Source: UBA1161 sp002311745
Lineage (GTDB): Bacteria > Planctomycetota > Phycisphaerae > Tepidisphaerales > Tepidisphaeraceae
Direction of reading: 5' to 3'
Length of the DNA: 64,000 nt
NCBI GenBank assembly: GCA_050018415.1
Contig: JBEKAB010000015.1
Coordinates: 28,299 to 92,298, forward strand
Shown here: positions 51,920 through 59,724 of the stretch, in pieces
Position numbering within the stretch: position 1 is the first letter of the stretch
Layout of the letters: every line of letters starts with the position of its first letter
Notes under the pieces: model-generated
The model's input: only the letters and a program-made list of their open reading frames with translations
Databases searched by the model: none
What the model was told of the DNA's origin: nothing
Made by a program: the position numbers and the translations under genes

Positions 51920-53590
51920 ATGAGCACGCTCACCCAGTCACCGGCCTACCAGGCGCTGCAAAAACACTACGCCCAGATCGCGCCCAAGCACATGCGCGAT
52001 CTGTTCCAGGAGGATCCGTCGCGGTTCGACAAGTTCTCGCTTCGCGTCAACGACATCCTGCTGGATTATTCCAAGAACCGCATCACGTCGCAGACGATGC
52101 GGCTCCTTCTGGACCTGGCCCGGGAGGCGGAGGTGGAGCAATGGCGCGACCGCATGTTCGCGGGGGAAAAGATCAATTTCACCGAAAAACGGGCCGTGCT
52201 GCACGTGGCGCTGCGCAACCGGTCGAACCGGCCCATCCTGGTCGACGGCCAGGACGTGATGCCGGCGGTCAACGGCGTGCTGGACCACATGCGGCGGTTC
52301 ACCGCGGCGGTACGCGGCGGAACCTGGAAGGGATACACCGCCAAGCGGATCAGCGACGTGGTGAACATCGGCATCGGCGGCTCGGACCTGGGGCCGGTGA
52401 TGGTCACACAGGCCCTGCGCCCCTACGGCTCGGACGCCTTGCGCGTGCATTTTGTCTCCAACGTCGACGGCACCCACATCGTCGAGACGCTCAAAGGGCT
52501 TTCCCCGGCGACGACCCTGTTTGTCATCGCCTCCAAGACGTTCACCACCCAGGAGACGCTGACCAACGCGCACACGGCCAGGGGCTGGTTCCTGGCCGAG
52601 GCCAAGGACCCGGCGGCGGTGGCCAAGCATTTCGTCGCCCTCTCCACCAACGCCAAGGAAGTGGCCCAGTTCGGCGTCGATCCGCAAAACATGTTCGAGT
52701 TCTGGGACTGGGTGGGCGGACGGTATTCGCTTTGGTCGGCCATCGGCCTGTCCATCGCCCTGTTTATCGGGATGGAGAATTTCGAGCAGCTTCTGGAAGG
52801 CGCCTTTGCCATGGACGAGCATTTCCGCACGGCGCCGCCGGAGCAGAACATGCCGGTGATCCTGGCGCTTTTGGGCATCTGGTACATCAACTTTTTCGGG
52901 GCCGCAACGCACGCCCTGTTGCCGTACGACCAATACATGCATCGCTTCGCCGCCTATTTCCAACAGGGCGACATGGAGAGCAACGGCAAGAGCGTCGACC
53001 GCGACGGCCAACGTGTCGAGTACAGCACCGGCCCGGTGGTCTGGGGCGAGCCGGGAACCAACGGTCAGCACGCGTTCTATCAACTGATCCACCAGGGCAC
53101 GCGGCTGGTCCCGGCGGATTTCCTGGCCCCCGTCCAGAGCCATAACCCCATCGGCCGGCATCACCCCATCCTGCTGTCCAATTTCTTCGCGCAGACCGAG
53201 GCGCTGATGCAAGGCAAGACGCCGGAGCAGGTGCGGCAGGAACTATTGGCCAGCGGCATCGACAAAGCGGAATTGGAAAAGCTGCTGCCGCACAAGGTGT
53301 TCGAGGGCAACCGGCCGACCAACAGCATCATGTTCCAGAAGCTGACGCCCACGACGCTGGGCTCGCTGATCGCCCTGTACGAACACAAAATCTTCGTGCA
53401 GGGAATCATCTGGCGAATCAACAGCTTCGATCAGTGGGGCGTGGAGCTGGGCAAACAGTTGGCGCAAAAAATTCTGCCGGAACTGGACGGGCCGGGCAAA
53501 GTCACGAGCCACGATTCATCCACCAATGGGCTGATCAATTTTTACAAGAGCCATCGGCCGAGGCGGGCGCCGCCTCGGTCGACGGCGTAG
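51920..53590 (+). CDS. pgi: glucose-6-phosphate isomerase
   Basis: It interconverts glucose-6-phosphate and fructose-6-phosphate. The 556 residues match the long bacterial Pgi. Signatures include 'VVNIGIGGSDLGPVMVTQAL', 'FVSNVDGTHI', 'ASKTFTTQETLTNA', 'FWDWVGGRYSLWSAIGL' and 'INSFDQWGVELGKQLAQKI'. The catalytic Glu lies in 'YSTGPVVWGEPGTNGQHAFYQLIHQG' (GEPGTNGQH). The 3' end overlaps the convergent Nudix gene by 56 bp, so the last ~18 residues (Pro/Arg-rich) lie outside the conserved core. Confidence 0.96.
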   Translation: MSTLTQSPAYQALQKHYAQIAPKHMRDLFQEDPSRFDKFSLRVNDILLDYSKNRITSQTMRLLLDLAREAEVEQWRDRMFAGEKINFTEKRAVLHVALRNRSNRPILVDGQDVMPAVNGVLDHMRRFTAAVRGGTWKGYTAKRISDVVNIGIGGSDLGPVMVTQALRPYGSDALRVHFVSNVDGTHIVETLKGLSPATTLFVIASKTFTTQETLTNAHTARGWFLAEAKDPAAVAKHFVALSTNAKEVAQFGVDPQNMFEFWDWVGGRYSLWSAIGLSIALFIGMENFEQLLEGAFAMDEHFRTAPPEQNMPVILALLGIWYINFFGAATHALLPYDQYMHRFAAYFQQGDMESNGKSVDRDGQRVEYSTGPVVWGEPGTNGQHAFYQLIHQGTRLVPADFLAPVQSHNPIGRHHPILLSNFFAQTEALMQGKTPEQVRQELLASGIDKAELEKLLPHKVFEGNRPTNSIMFQKLTPTTLGSLIALYEHKIFVQGIIWRINSFDQWGVELGKQLAQKILPELDGPGKVTSHDSSTNGLINFYKSHRPRRAPPRSTA

Positions 53591-53996
53591 CCAGCGGCAC
53601 CGGCGGGGACAGACGCCGCACCAGCTCATCGAGCAGCCCCGCGTTGGCCGGCGGAAAGCGGAAGTCGCGCAGCTTCGCTGGCTCGACCCACTGCAGACGC
53701 TGGCATTCGATCAGCTTGGGCTCGCCGGAAAACTCCGTGCATAAAAACGGATGCAGAGTCAGGCGTACGTGCGGATAGTCGTGGGAGATGGGGACAAGTT
53801 TTTCGGTTACGCCGGGGGTGATGTCCAGCTCTTCACGCAATTCGCGCGCCAGGCAGGCCTCGGGGCTTTCGCCGCCTTCGCATTTGCCACCGGGGAACTC
53901 CCAAAATCCGCCGAAGGTATCGCCGGGTTTGCGCTGGCAGATCAGGATGCGACCGGCCCGAACGACCACGGCAATGGCAACGTCAATCCGCTTCAT
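53535..53996 (-). CDS. MutT/Nudix hydrolase
   Basis: A ~153-residue Nudix protein. The Nudix box GX5EX7REUXEE is intact in 'GGKCEGGESPEACLARELREELDI'-like form (GGKCEGGESP, REL, EEL), with Asp replacing the last Gly. The fold begins 'DVAIAVVVRAGRILICQRKPG', as in MutT-like 8-oxo-dGTP pyrophosphatases that prevent A:T to C:G mutations. ATG 53996 fits the domain start; an earlier frame is open to 54074. Its C-terminal Ala/Ser/Pro tail is encoded by the strand opposite the end of pgi. Confidence 0.82.
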   Translation of the reverse strand: MKRIDVAIAVVVRAGRILICQRKPGDTFGGFWEFPGGKCEGGESPEACLARELREELDITPGVTEKLVPISHDYPHVRLTLHPFLCTEFSGEPKLIECQRLQWVEPAKLRDFRFPPANAGLLDELVRRLSPPVPLATPSTEAAPASADGSCKN

Positions 53997-54162
53997 CAGT
54001 GGTCTTGGGCCTACTGTAGCGTGGCGGCGATAAACCAGGAAATCCCAGCCAAAAAGCGGCGGCCAAACCCCCAAGAAATCCCCCGCCGTCGATATTTATA
54101 ATATCATGTATGCCAATGACTTATGGCGAAAATTAAAACGGATTGGCGCCCCCGCTGACGAT

Positions 54163-54191
54163 TTGACACGTGCTAGTGGCAAAGTTATAGT
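54163..54191 (+). promoter_or_regulatory. consensus sigma-70 promoter of the pyr operon leader
   Basis: TTGACA (54163-54168) and TATAGT (54186-54191) are 17 nt apart, the best promoter match in the window. A start about 7 nt later (near 54198) would give a leader of about 125 nt before pyrK. Confidence 0.8.
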
Positions 54192-54197
54192 CACTGC

Positions 54198-54298
54198 ACT
54201 GTTGCTGGAAACGGCAACCCAACTTCGAGTAAAGCGGCTTTTGGCCGTGGCGCACTTCCGGAGGTGGATAGGAGCCACCCCTCCGGAAGTCTTTTTTT
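54198..54298 (+). ncRNA. structured leader RNA / candidate attenuator before pyrK
   Basis: The leader folds into at least two local elements. A 7-bp stem with a GAAA (GNRA) tetraloop is formed by GTTGCTG and CGGCAAC (54201-54218); a terminator hairpin follows at 54254-54298. A CGGC-TTTT-GGCCG-like hairpin lies between them. AGGTGG (54262-54267) could pair instead with CCACCT (54301-54306), an alternative that would open the terminator. Promoter, leader, terminator and gene order fit attenuation of the pyr genes or a free ~100-nt small RNA. It does not match the PyrR-binding consensus or other leaders I recognise. Confidence 0.55.
54254..54298 (+). terminator. intrinsic terminator upstream of pyrK
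   Basis: ACTTCCGGAGG and CCTCCGGAAGT make an 11-bp GC-rich stem, with two further pairs across a small bulge, followed at once by CTTTTTTTG. This is the classical rho-independent form. It lies after the promoter and before the operon, so it must be read through for expression. Confidence 0.85.
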
Positions 54299-54323
54299 GC
54301 CCACCTGAGGCGGGAGGGACCCC

Positions 54324-55340
54324 ATGAAATCGCCGCCCCCCCACCCGCAGCAGCCGCCGCCCCAGCCGCCGTCACGAAACCAGTTCATCGCCACGGTGGC
54401 GGCCAATACCCCTCTGTGCCGCGAGCATTTTCGCCTGGCGTTGTCCGTGCCACGGTTCCCCCCCACCGCTCCCGGGCAGTTTGTGCAAGTCGCGTGCAAC
54501 GACGTGGATGCACAAGACCAGCCGCTGGGCGAGTTTGACTGGCGGCCGGGTATGCGACCGGAGCGGCTCCATAGCGAGATGCTATCCCCCACCGCGATGC
54601 TTCGCCGGCCATTCTCCCTGGCCGGACGCCGCGACGTCCCCGGCGACGCCGGCGGCGCCGAGCTGGACATCATCCATCGCGTTGTCGGCATTGGCACGGC
54701 GTGGCTGGCGAAGCTGCGCGTGGGCGATCGCGTCGGCATCCTGGGGCCGCTGGGAAACGTCTTTGTGCTTCCCCCTCCGGGCGGAACGGCACTGCTGGTC
54801 GGCGGCGGCGTGGGCATTCCGCCGATGCTCTACCTGGCGGCGCACCTAGCCGGGTTGGCCGGGCGCAAAGCCGTCGCCCTGGCCGGCGCCGTGACGCGGG
54901 AGCTTCTGCCGCTGACGATCACCGCCCCGCCGTCGGCCGCCGCCCAGCCATCCCAATGCATCGCCGAATTCGCCGCCTGCGGCATCCCCACCGTGGTCGC
55001 GACGGATGACGGCACCTGCGGCTTCCGCGGTTTTGTCACGCAAGCCCTGGAAGTCTATCTCGCCAGCGAATTGCCTCGCGGCGGCGTTTTGCCGATCATT
55101 TACACCTGCGGCCCGGAGGCGATGATGAAACGCGTGGCGGATATCGCCCTGCACCGCGGCTTGCAGTGCCAGGTGGCCGTGGAACGCGCGATGGCCTGCG
55201 GCATGGGAACCTGCCAAAGCTGCTGCATTCGCGTGAGGAAGAAGGACCCGGCCAAGCCGCCTCTGCCCGGCAGCGATTGGTGCTACCGCCTGGCCTGCAC
55301 GGACGGCCCGATCTTCCAGGCCGCTGAGTTGCTGTGGTGA
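54324..55340 (+). CDS. pyrK: dihydroorotate dehydrogenase electron transfer subunit PyrK
   Basis: The FAD/2Fe-2S partner that passes electrons from class 1B PyrD to NAD+. The 338 residues are longer than the ~260 of other PyrKs because of a Pro-rich N-terminus. The ferredoxin-reductase core holds 'PFSLAGRRD' and 'VGILGPLGNVF' (FAD), 'ALLVGGGVGIPPMLYLA' (nucleotide) and a C-terminal Cys cluster 'ERAMACGMGTCQSCCIRV ... CYRLACTDGPIF' for the 2Fe-2S centre. GGGAGG lies 6 nt before the ATG. It is the first gene of the operon, behind the attenuator-like leader. Confidence 0.9.
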   Translation: MKSPPPHPQQPPPQPPSRNQFIATVAANTPLCREHFRLALSVPRFPPTAPGQFVQVACNDVDAQDQPLGEFDWRPGMRPERLHSEMLSPTAMLRRPFSLAGRRDVPGDAGGAELDIIHRVVGIGTAWLAKLRVGDRVGILGPLGNVFVLPPPGGTALLVGGGVGIPPMLYLAAHLAGLAGRKAVALAGAVTRELLPLTITAPPSAAAQPSQCIAEFAACGIPTVVATDDGTCGFRGFVTQALEVYLASELPRGGVLPIIYTCGPEAMMKRVADIALHRGLQCQVAVERAMACGMGTCQSCCIRVRKKDPAKPPLPGSDWCYRLACTDGPIFQAAELLW

Positions 55341-55343
55341 TCT

Positions 55344-55628
55344 ATGACGACCATCGGCATGCACTACGACGTCATCCCCGGCAAGGAGCAGGAGTTCGAG
55401 CAGGGATTTGACGACGTGCTGGAGAAATTGAAACAAACGCTCGGCCACGTCGAATCACATTTGTTCAAGAGCGTGGCCGCGCCGGGCAGTTACCTGATCA
55501 TGAGCCAGTGGAAGAGCCGCGAGGATTTCGACGCCTTTTTGCGCAGCGACGCGTTCAAGCAGGTGACCGCCTGGGGCCGAGCCGAAATCCTACGCGGAAG
55601 GCCGAAACACAAGATCTATAGCGAATGA
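55344..55628 (+). CDS. ABM-domain (antibiotic biosynthesis monooxygenase) protein
   Basis: A 94-residue ferredoxin-like alpha/beta protein of the ABM family. The pattern is 'HYDVIPGKEQEFEQGFDDVLEKL' (helix), 'GHVESHLFKSVAAPGSYLIMSQWKSREDFDAFL' in part, and the C-terminal 'HKIYSE'. It lies between pyrK and pyrD with gaps of 3 and 14 bp, so it is in the operon. ABM proteins bind haem or quinone-like ligands, or act as small oxygenases. A link to dihydroorotate oxidation is possible but not shown. Confidence 0.8.
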   Translation: MTTIGMHYDVIPGKEQEFEQGFDDVLEKLKQTLGHVESHLFKSVAAPGSYLIMSQWKSREDFDAFLRSDAFKQVTAWGRAEILRGRPKHKIYSE

Positions 55629-55642
55629 CAAGGTGAATTTGC

Positions 55643-56599
55643 GTGTCTGATTTATCCGTCAATCTCGCGGGGGTGAAGCTGGCCAATCCGGTTCTGACCT
55701 GCTCGGGAACGTGCGGGTATGGGGCGGAATACGCCGATTTTCTTGACCTCTCCAAGCTGGGAGCGTTCGTCACCAAATCCATTACGCGCGAGGAGCGGGC
55801 GGGCAATGAGCCGACGCGAATCGTCGAAACGCGAGCGGGGATGCTCAACGCCATCGGGCTGGCCAACGTGGGGCTGGATCGGTTTTTGGCGGAGAAGGTG
55901 CCGGCCATCCGTAAGATGCCCTGCCCGGTGATCGTCAACGTCGCGGGGCACAGCACGGATGATTACACGCAAACGTGCGCAGCGATGGACGGCTTGGACT
56001 GCGTGGCCGCGGTGGAACTGAACGTGTCCTGCCCGAACGTAAAGGATGGGTTGACGTTCGGGACGCATCCGGGGCGGCTGAAGGAGTTGACCCGGGAAGT
56101 GAAAAAGGTGTTGCCGCACAAGCCGCTGATCGTCAAGCTCTCGCCCAACGTGGAGGACATCACTCAGACGGCGCGGGCGGCGATCGAGGGGGGCGCACAG
56201 ATGTTGTCGATGATCAACACGTTCACGGCGATGGCGATCGACATTTACAAGAAGCGGCCGCGGCTGGCGAACGTAACGGGCGGGTTGTCGGGTCCGGCGA
56301 TCAAGCCGATCGCCCTGCATCTGGTCAGCCGGGTGTACCGGAGTGTTGCCAAAGCCGCCGGCGTGCCGATCATCGGCATGGGCGGCGTGCAGTCCTGGCA
56401 GGACGCGGTGGAATTCCTGCTGGCCGGAAGCAGTGCCGTGGCGGTAGGAACGGCCCTGTTTGTCGATCCGGCAGCGCCGAATAAAATCTGTCTGGGACTG
56501 GCCGATTACATGACGCGGATGGGGATCGGCAGCGTGGGCGAACTGGTCGGGGCGCTGCAGTTGCCCGGCGATCAGCCCAAGCTCGATCCGTATCCGTGA
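55643..56599 (+). CDS. pyrD: dihydroorotate dehydrogenase class 1B catalytic subunit
   Basis: It oxidises dihydroorotate to orotate in pyrimidine synthesis, with FMN. The 318 residues and the catalytic Cys130 in 'ELNVSCPNVKDGLTFG' identify class 1B. Other marks are 'LANPVLTCSGTCGYG', 'IVKLSPNVEDI', 'MINTFTAMAID', 'GGLSGPAIKPIALHLV' and 'IIGMGGVQSWQDAVEFLLAGSSAVAVGTA'. It starts at GTG 55643. With pyrK it forms the heterotetrameric NAD+-linked enzyme. Confidence 0.95.
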   Translation: MSDLSVNLAGVKLANPVLTCSGTCGYGAEYADFLDLSKLGAFVTKSITREERAGNEPTRIVETRAGMLNAIGLANVGLDRFLAEKVPAIRKMPCPVIVNVAGHSTDDYTQTCAAMDGLDCVAAVELNVSCPNVKDGLTFGTHPGRLKELTREVKKVLPHKPLIVKLSPNVEDITQTARAAIEGGAQMLSMINTFTAMAIDIYKKRPRLANVTGGLSGPAIKPIALHLVSRVYRSVAKAAGVPIIGMGGVQSWQDAVEFLLAGSSAVAVGTALFVDPAAPNKICLGLADYMTRMGIGSVGELVGALQLPGDQPKLDPYP

Positions 56600-56613
56600 T
56601 ACGGGGAAGGCGT

Positions 56614-57807
56614 ATGAAAAGAAGCATTCCGATTGCGCTGGTGATTCCCGTGGAGCAGGAGTATTGGCGCGGGGTGATCGCGGGGATCATCAAGTTTGCC
56701 GGTACCGCCAGGCCGTGGCTGCTGAGCCGGTTCGAGGCCAACGAGGCGGATTTCGAACGCTTGGCGTCGATGGAGGCGGCGGGGATCATCGCGGCGGTCA
56801 AGTCGCCGGAGCTGGCGGGACGGCTCAGATCCCTACAGACGCCGTGCGTGAACGTCTCGTCGGTCCTTGCCGAGGCGGATTTCCCTTGCGTCTGCGTGGA
56901 CGACGCGGGGATCGGCCAACTCGCCGCCAGCCATTTCCTTCAGCGCGGGATGCAGAACTTCGCGTACGTGGGGATGGCGCAGCGCGGGGATTTCGTGCGG
57001 CGATGCGACGCTTACGTGCAGCGGCTCAAAAAGGAACGGATTCCGCAGGTGGCGGCTCACGATGCCGCCGAGGCCGACAGCAACCAAGCCCGTCAGGCGC
57101 TTGGGCGGTGGCTGACGAGTTTGCCCCGACCGTGCGCAGTTTTTGCGGCCAATGACGATCTGGCCCGGCGGGTGATCGACGCGTGCCGGGAAGTGCCGCT
57201 GCACGTGCCGCGGGACGTGGCGGTGTTGGGATGCGGGGATGATTCGATCGTGTGCGGACTGGCGACGCCCAAATTATCCAGCGTCTCTTTACCGGCCGAG
57301 CGGGTCGGTTACGAGGCGGCGGCGCTGTTGGAGAGGTTGATGGCCGGGAAGCGGCGCGGCTTGGAGTCCATCGTCTTGCCGGTTTCCAGCGTGATCGGGC
57401 GCGCCTCCAGCGACGTGGTGTCGGTGCAGGACCCGCAAGTGGCCGCGGCCCTGCGGTTCATCCTGGCGCGTGCCGGCGAATGGATCGGCGTGCGCGAGTT
57501 GCTCCTGGCGATGCCCATCCAGCGGCGGTCGCTGGAGCGGCGTTTCCGCCAGGTGCTGGGTCGCAGCCCGCTGGAAGAAATCCGCCGCGTGCGCCTGGAG
57601 ATTGCCCGCGAGCTATTGGCGACGACGGACCTGCCCATGCCACTGGTGGCGCGGCGATCGGGGTTTTCGGACGGCAAGCAACTTTCCACGGTGTTTCGGG
57701 CCGAAGTGGGCGTGACGCCCACCGCGTATCGCGCCAAGTTCCGCATCGCCGGGGCCACGCCGGCGGACGAAGGCTCTTCCGACGACGGTCCGCCCGCGGA
57801 TGAATGA
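56614..57807 (+). CDS. XylR-type regulator (periplasmic-binding-like sensor plus AraC HTH)
   Basis: A 397-residue regulator. Residues ~5-270 form a LacI/PBP1-like sensor ('IPIALVIPVEQEYWRGVIAGIIKFA', 'FPCVCVDDAGIGQLAASHFLQRG', 'PCAVFAANDDLARRVIDAC', 'VAVLGCGDD'). Residues ~290-385 are the two-HTH AraC domain ('RRSLERRFRQVLGRSPLEEIRRVRLEIARELLATTDLPM', in part; 'SDGKQLSTVFRAEVGVTPTAYR'). This is the plan of E. coli XylR, which binds a pentose. ATG 56614 has GGGGAAGG 3 nt upstream; GTG 56596 overlaps the pyrD stop. The sugar ligand and targets are unknown. Confidence 0.88.
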   Translation: MKRSIPIALVIPVEQEYWRGVIAGIIKFAGTARPWLLSRFEANEADFERLASMEAAGIIAAVKSPELAGRLRSLQTPCVNVSSVLAEADFPCVCVDDAGIGQLAASHFLQRGMQNFAYVGMAQRGDFVRRCDAYVQRLKKERIPQVAAHDAAEADSNQARQALGRWLTSLPRPCAVFAANDDLARRVIDACREVPLHVPRDVAVLGCGDDSIVCGLATPKLSSVSLPAERVGYEAAALLERLMAGKRRGLESIVLPVSSVIGRASSDVVSVQDPQVAAALRFILARAGEWIGVRELLLAMPIQRRSLERRFRQVLGRSPLEEIRRVRLEIARELLATTDLPMPLVARRSGFSDGKQLSTVFRAEVGVTPTAYRAKFRIAGATPADEGSSDDGPPADE

Positions 57808-58655
57808 CCGCGTCCAAACGGATGAACGCCCTCGCGATGATTTTTCGTCCAAGCCTGGTGGTGAAGCGGATTCTGCGCCGCCTTCCCGGGTTGTCGCTGA
57901 GAACGCGGTTGGACCTGGATCTGCTCCCCCGCCCGTATTACGCGTACGGCATTTACCAGGCGGCGATCGAGGCCAAACGGCTGGGGCACGAGCGTATGTC
58001 GGCGATCGAATTCGGCGTGGCGGGGGGAACGGGACTGGTCGTCATGGAACGATTGGCCGAGCTGCTCGGCCGGGCGGTGGGCATCGACATCGAAGTGTAC
58101 GGTTTCGATTCCGGCGGCGGCCTGCCCCCACCGGCCGACAACCGCGATCTGCCCTACGTCTGGAAAAAGGGATTTTATAAAATCGACGAAGCCGCCGTTG
58201 CCGCCAAACTGCGGCGGGCGAAGCTGGTGTTCGGTCTGGTGTCGCAAACCGTGGGGAATTTCGTGCGGGAACAGAACCCGGCGGCCATCGGGTTCATCGC
58301 GTTTGATCTGGATTATTACACTTCGACGGTGGAGGCGTTCAAGCTGTTCGACGCCGCCGGGCCGGAGCATCGGCTGCCGCGCGTCTTCTGCTATTTCGAC
58401 GACATCATCGGACCGGACGAGGAACTGCATTGCCAGCACGTCGGGGAACTGGCGGCCATCGTCGATTTCAACGCCGCTCATCCCAAGATGAAGCTGGGGC
58501 GGATTTTCGGGCTGCGGCACAAACGCATCTTCCATTCCGGTTGGTGCGATCAGATGCACGTTCTGCACGATCTGGACCATCCGCAATACGCAACGTACCT
58601 GTCCGTGGAAGCCGACAAACAGGAACCCCTGCGCTCCCCGGCCGGTCGGATTTGA
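57804..58655 (+). CDS. SAM-dependent methyltransferase-like protein (TylF-like)
   Basis: A 283-residue protein whose ATG overlaps the previous stop as ATGA. Its core shows 'MSAIEFGVAGGTGLVVMERLAELLGRAV' (Gly-rich SAM-binding loop), then 'VYGFDSGGGLP', and 'AIGFIAFDLDYYTSTVEAF' with an Asp pair that could bind metal, as in macrocin O-methyltransferase (TylF) relatives. The C-terminal part ends in a basic tail. The adjoining GT90, glf and GT2 genes suggest modification of a surface glycan. Substrate not identifiable; the family call is tentative. Confidence 0.65.
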   Translation: MTASKRMNALAMIFRPSLVVKRILRRLPGLSLRTRLDLDLLPRPYYAYGIYQAAIEAKRLGHERMSAIEFGVAGGTGLVVMERLAELLGRAVGIDIEVYGFDSGGGLPPPADNRDLPYVWKKGFYKIDEAAVAAKLRRAKLVFGLVSQTVGNFVREQNPAAIGFIAFDLDYYTSTVEAFKLFDAAGPEHRLPRVFCYFDDIIGPDEELHCQHVGELAAIVDFNAAHPKMKLGRIFGLRHKRIFHSGWCDQMHVLHDLDHPQYATYLSVEADKQEPLRSPAGRI

Positions 58656-58694
58656 AAATCCCCGGGACGGCGTGCGCCGGATGGCGGACCCCCA

Positions 58695-59612
58695 TTACGA
58701 GCCCCCGCCAACGCTCGAGCATTCGATCAGGCGTTGGGCTAGGTATTGCACCGCGTGGCGGCGGCGCAGGCGGGTTTGCGCGAAGCGCTGCGCTTCGGCG
58801 GCGATCGCGGCGCAGCGGTCCGGATGTGCATGGGCCCAGTCGAGCTGCGAAATCAAATCCGAAAGGTCTTCGCGGACCGGGATGTAGTGCACGTACGGCT
58901 GCAGCTCGCTGAAATAATATTCGTTCCAGCGCCGCTCCTGGACGAAGAGCGGCCGGCCGGTAAACAGCAGGAGTTTGAGCCGGGCGGAAAACCCGCGTCC
59001 CTGAAGGTCGATCAGAAAGCGATACTGGCAATGATCCGCCGGGGAGATGAAGCCTCCGGCAGGCTGCCAGGCGGCGCCGGCGTCGCGGGCGTTTTGGGGG
59101 GCCAGCCAGGTCATCGGGCAGGCGCATATCCGCGGGTCCTTTTGCGCCATCTCCACGAATCGCTGCCGCGTGGGATGCGTCGCGGCGTTGCCGATCCAGA
59201 GCAGGCGTTCGTCCACCGGCGGGATTTTGGATTTTTGCAGGATTTGCTCGACGGTGGATTCGTAATCGTGGATGCCAACCTCGGGCCAGGCCCAGAACAG
59301 AAAATCGGGAATGGCGATCACCCGGCTTGGCCCGCGTTCGCGACAATAGGCGAAACATCTCTGCGCCGCGTCTTCGGGAATGGGAAAATCGCCGGTCAGA
59401 ATTCCAATGGAGAAGGAATGTCGCAGTTGCTGGCGGGCGATGGGCAGGGAATCGTGCAGGAGATGAGTCGTCGCGGCGTTGCGGGTTTGGAATCCGCCGC
59501 GGTCTTCGAACCGAAACGTGGAATCGTCGGCCCGCCAATGCAGGAGGAGATTGAACCCGCGAGCGGGCGGCGCGGCGGGTTTGGGTGGGACAGGTCCGAT
59601 AACCGTGGCCAC
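58695..59612 (-). CDS. GT90 (CAP10-like) glycosyltransferase
   Basis: A 305-residue protein starting at GTG 59612. It shows the CAP10/LpsA-like core: 'CQYRFLIDLQGRGFSARLKLLLFTGRPLFVQ', followed by 'YYFSELQPYVHYIPVREDLSDLISQLDWAHAHPDRCAAIAAE' in part, the pattern in which the donor-binding Arg and the HYVPV motif lie. CAP10 enzymes transfer xylose or related sugars to glycans. The gene faces the others of the glycan group and has no strong ribosome site. Confidence 0.78.
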   Translation of the reverse strand: MATVIGPVPPKPAAPPARGFNLLLHWRADDSTFRFEDRGGFQTRNAATTHLLHDSLPIARQQLRHSFSIGILTGDFPIPEDAAQRCFAYCRERGPSRVIAIPDFLFWAWPEVGIHDYESTVEQILQKSKIPPVDERLLWIGNAATHPTRQRFVEMAQKDPRICACPMTWLAPQNARDAGAAWQPAGGFISPADHCQYRFLIDLQGRGFSARLKLLLFTGRPLFVQERRWNEYYFSELQPYVHYIPVREDLSDLISQLDWAHAHPDRCAAIAAEAQRFAQTRLRRRHAVQYLAQRLIECSSVGGGS

Positions 59613-59724
59613 GGAGGGCTCATCGGCGATTTTGGGGCTGAATCTTCACTTTTAGGCCCGATAACAATCCTTCATCCGCTCTGTGCGTTCGTGCCGATGA
59701 ACAGCGGGACGGAGGGCCAAGCCC

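Noticed and set aside
54106..54327. A 73-residue frame ending at the pyrK start
   Set aside because: It begins upstream of the promoter and crosses the promoter, hairpins and terminator, so it is unlikely to be translated; it shows no domain.
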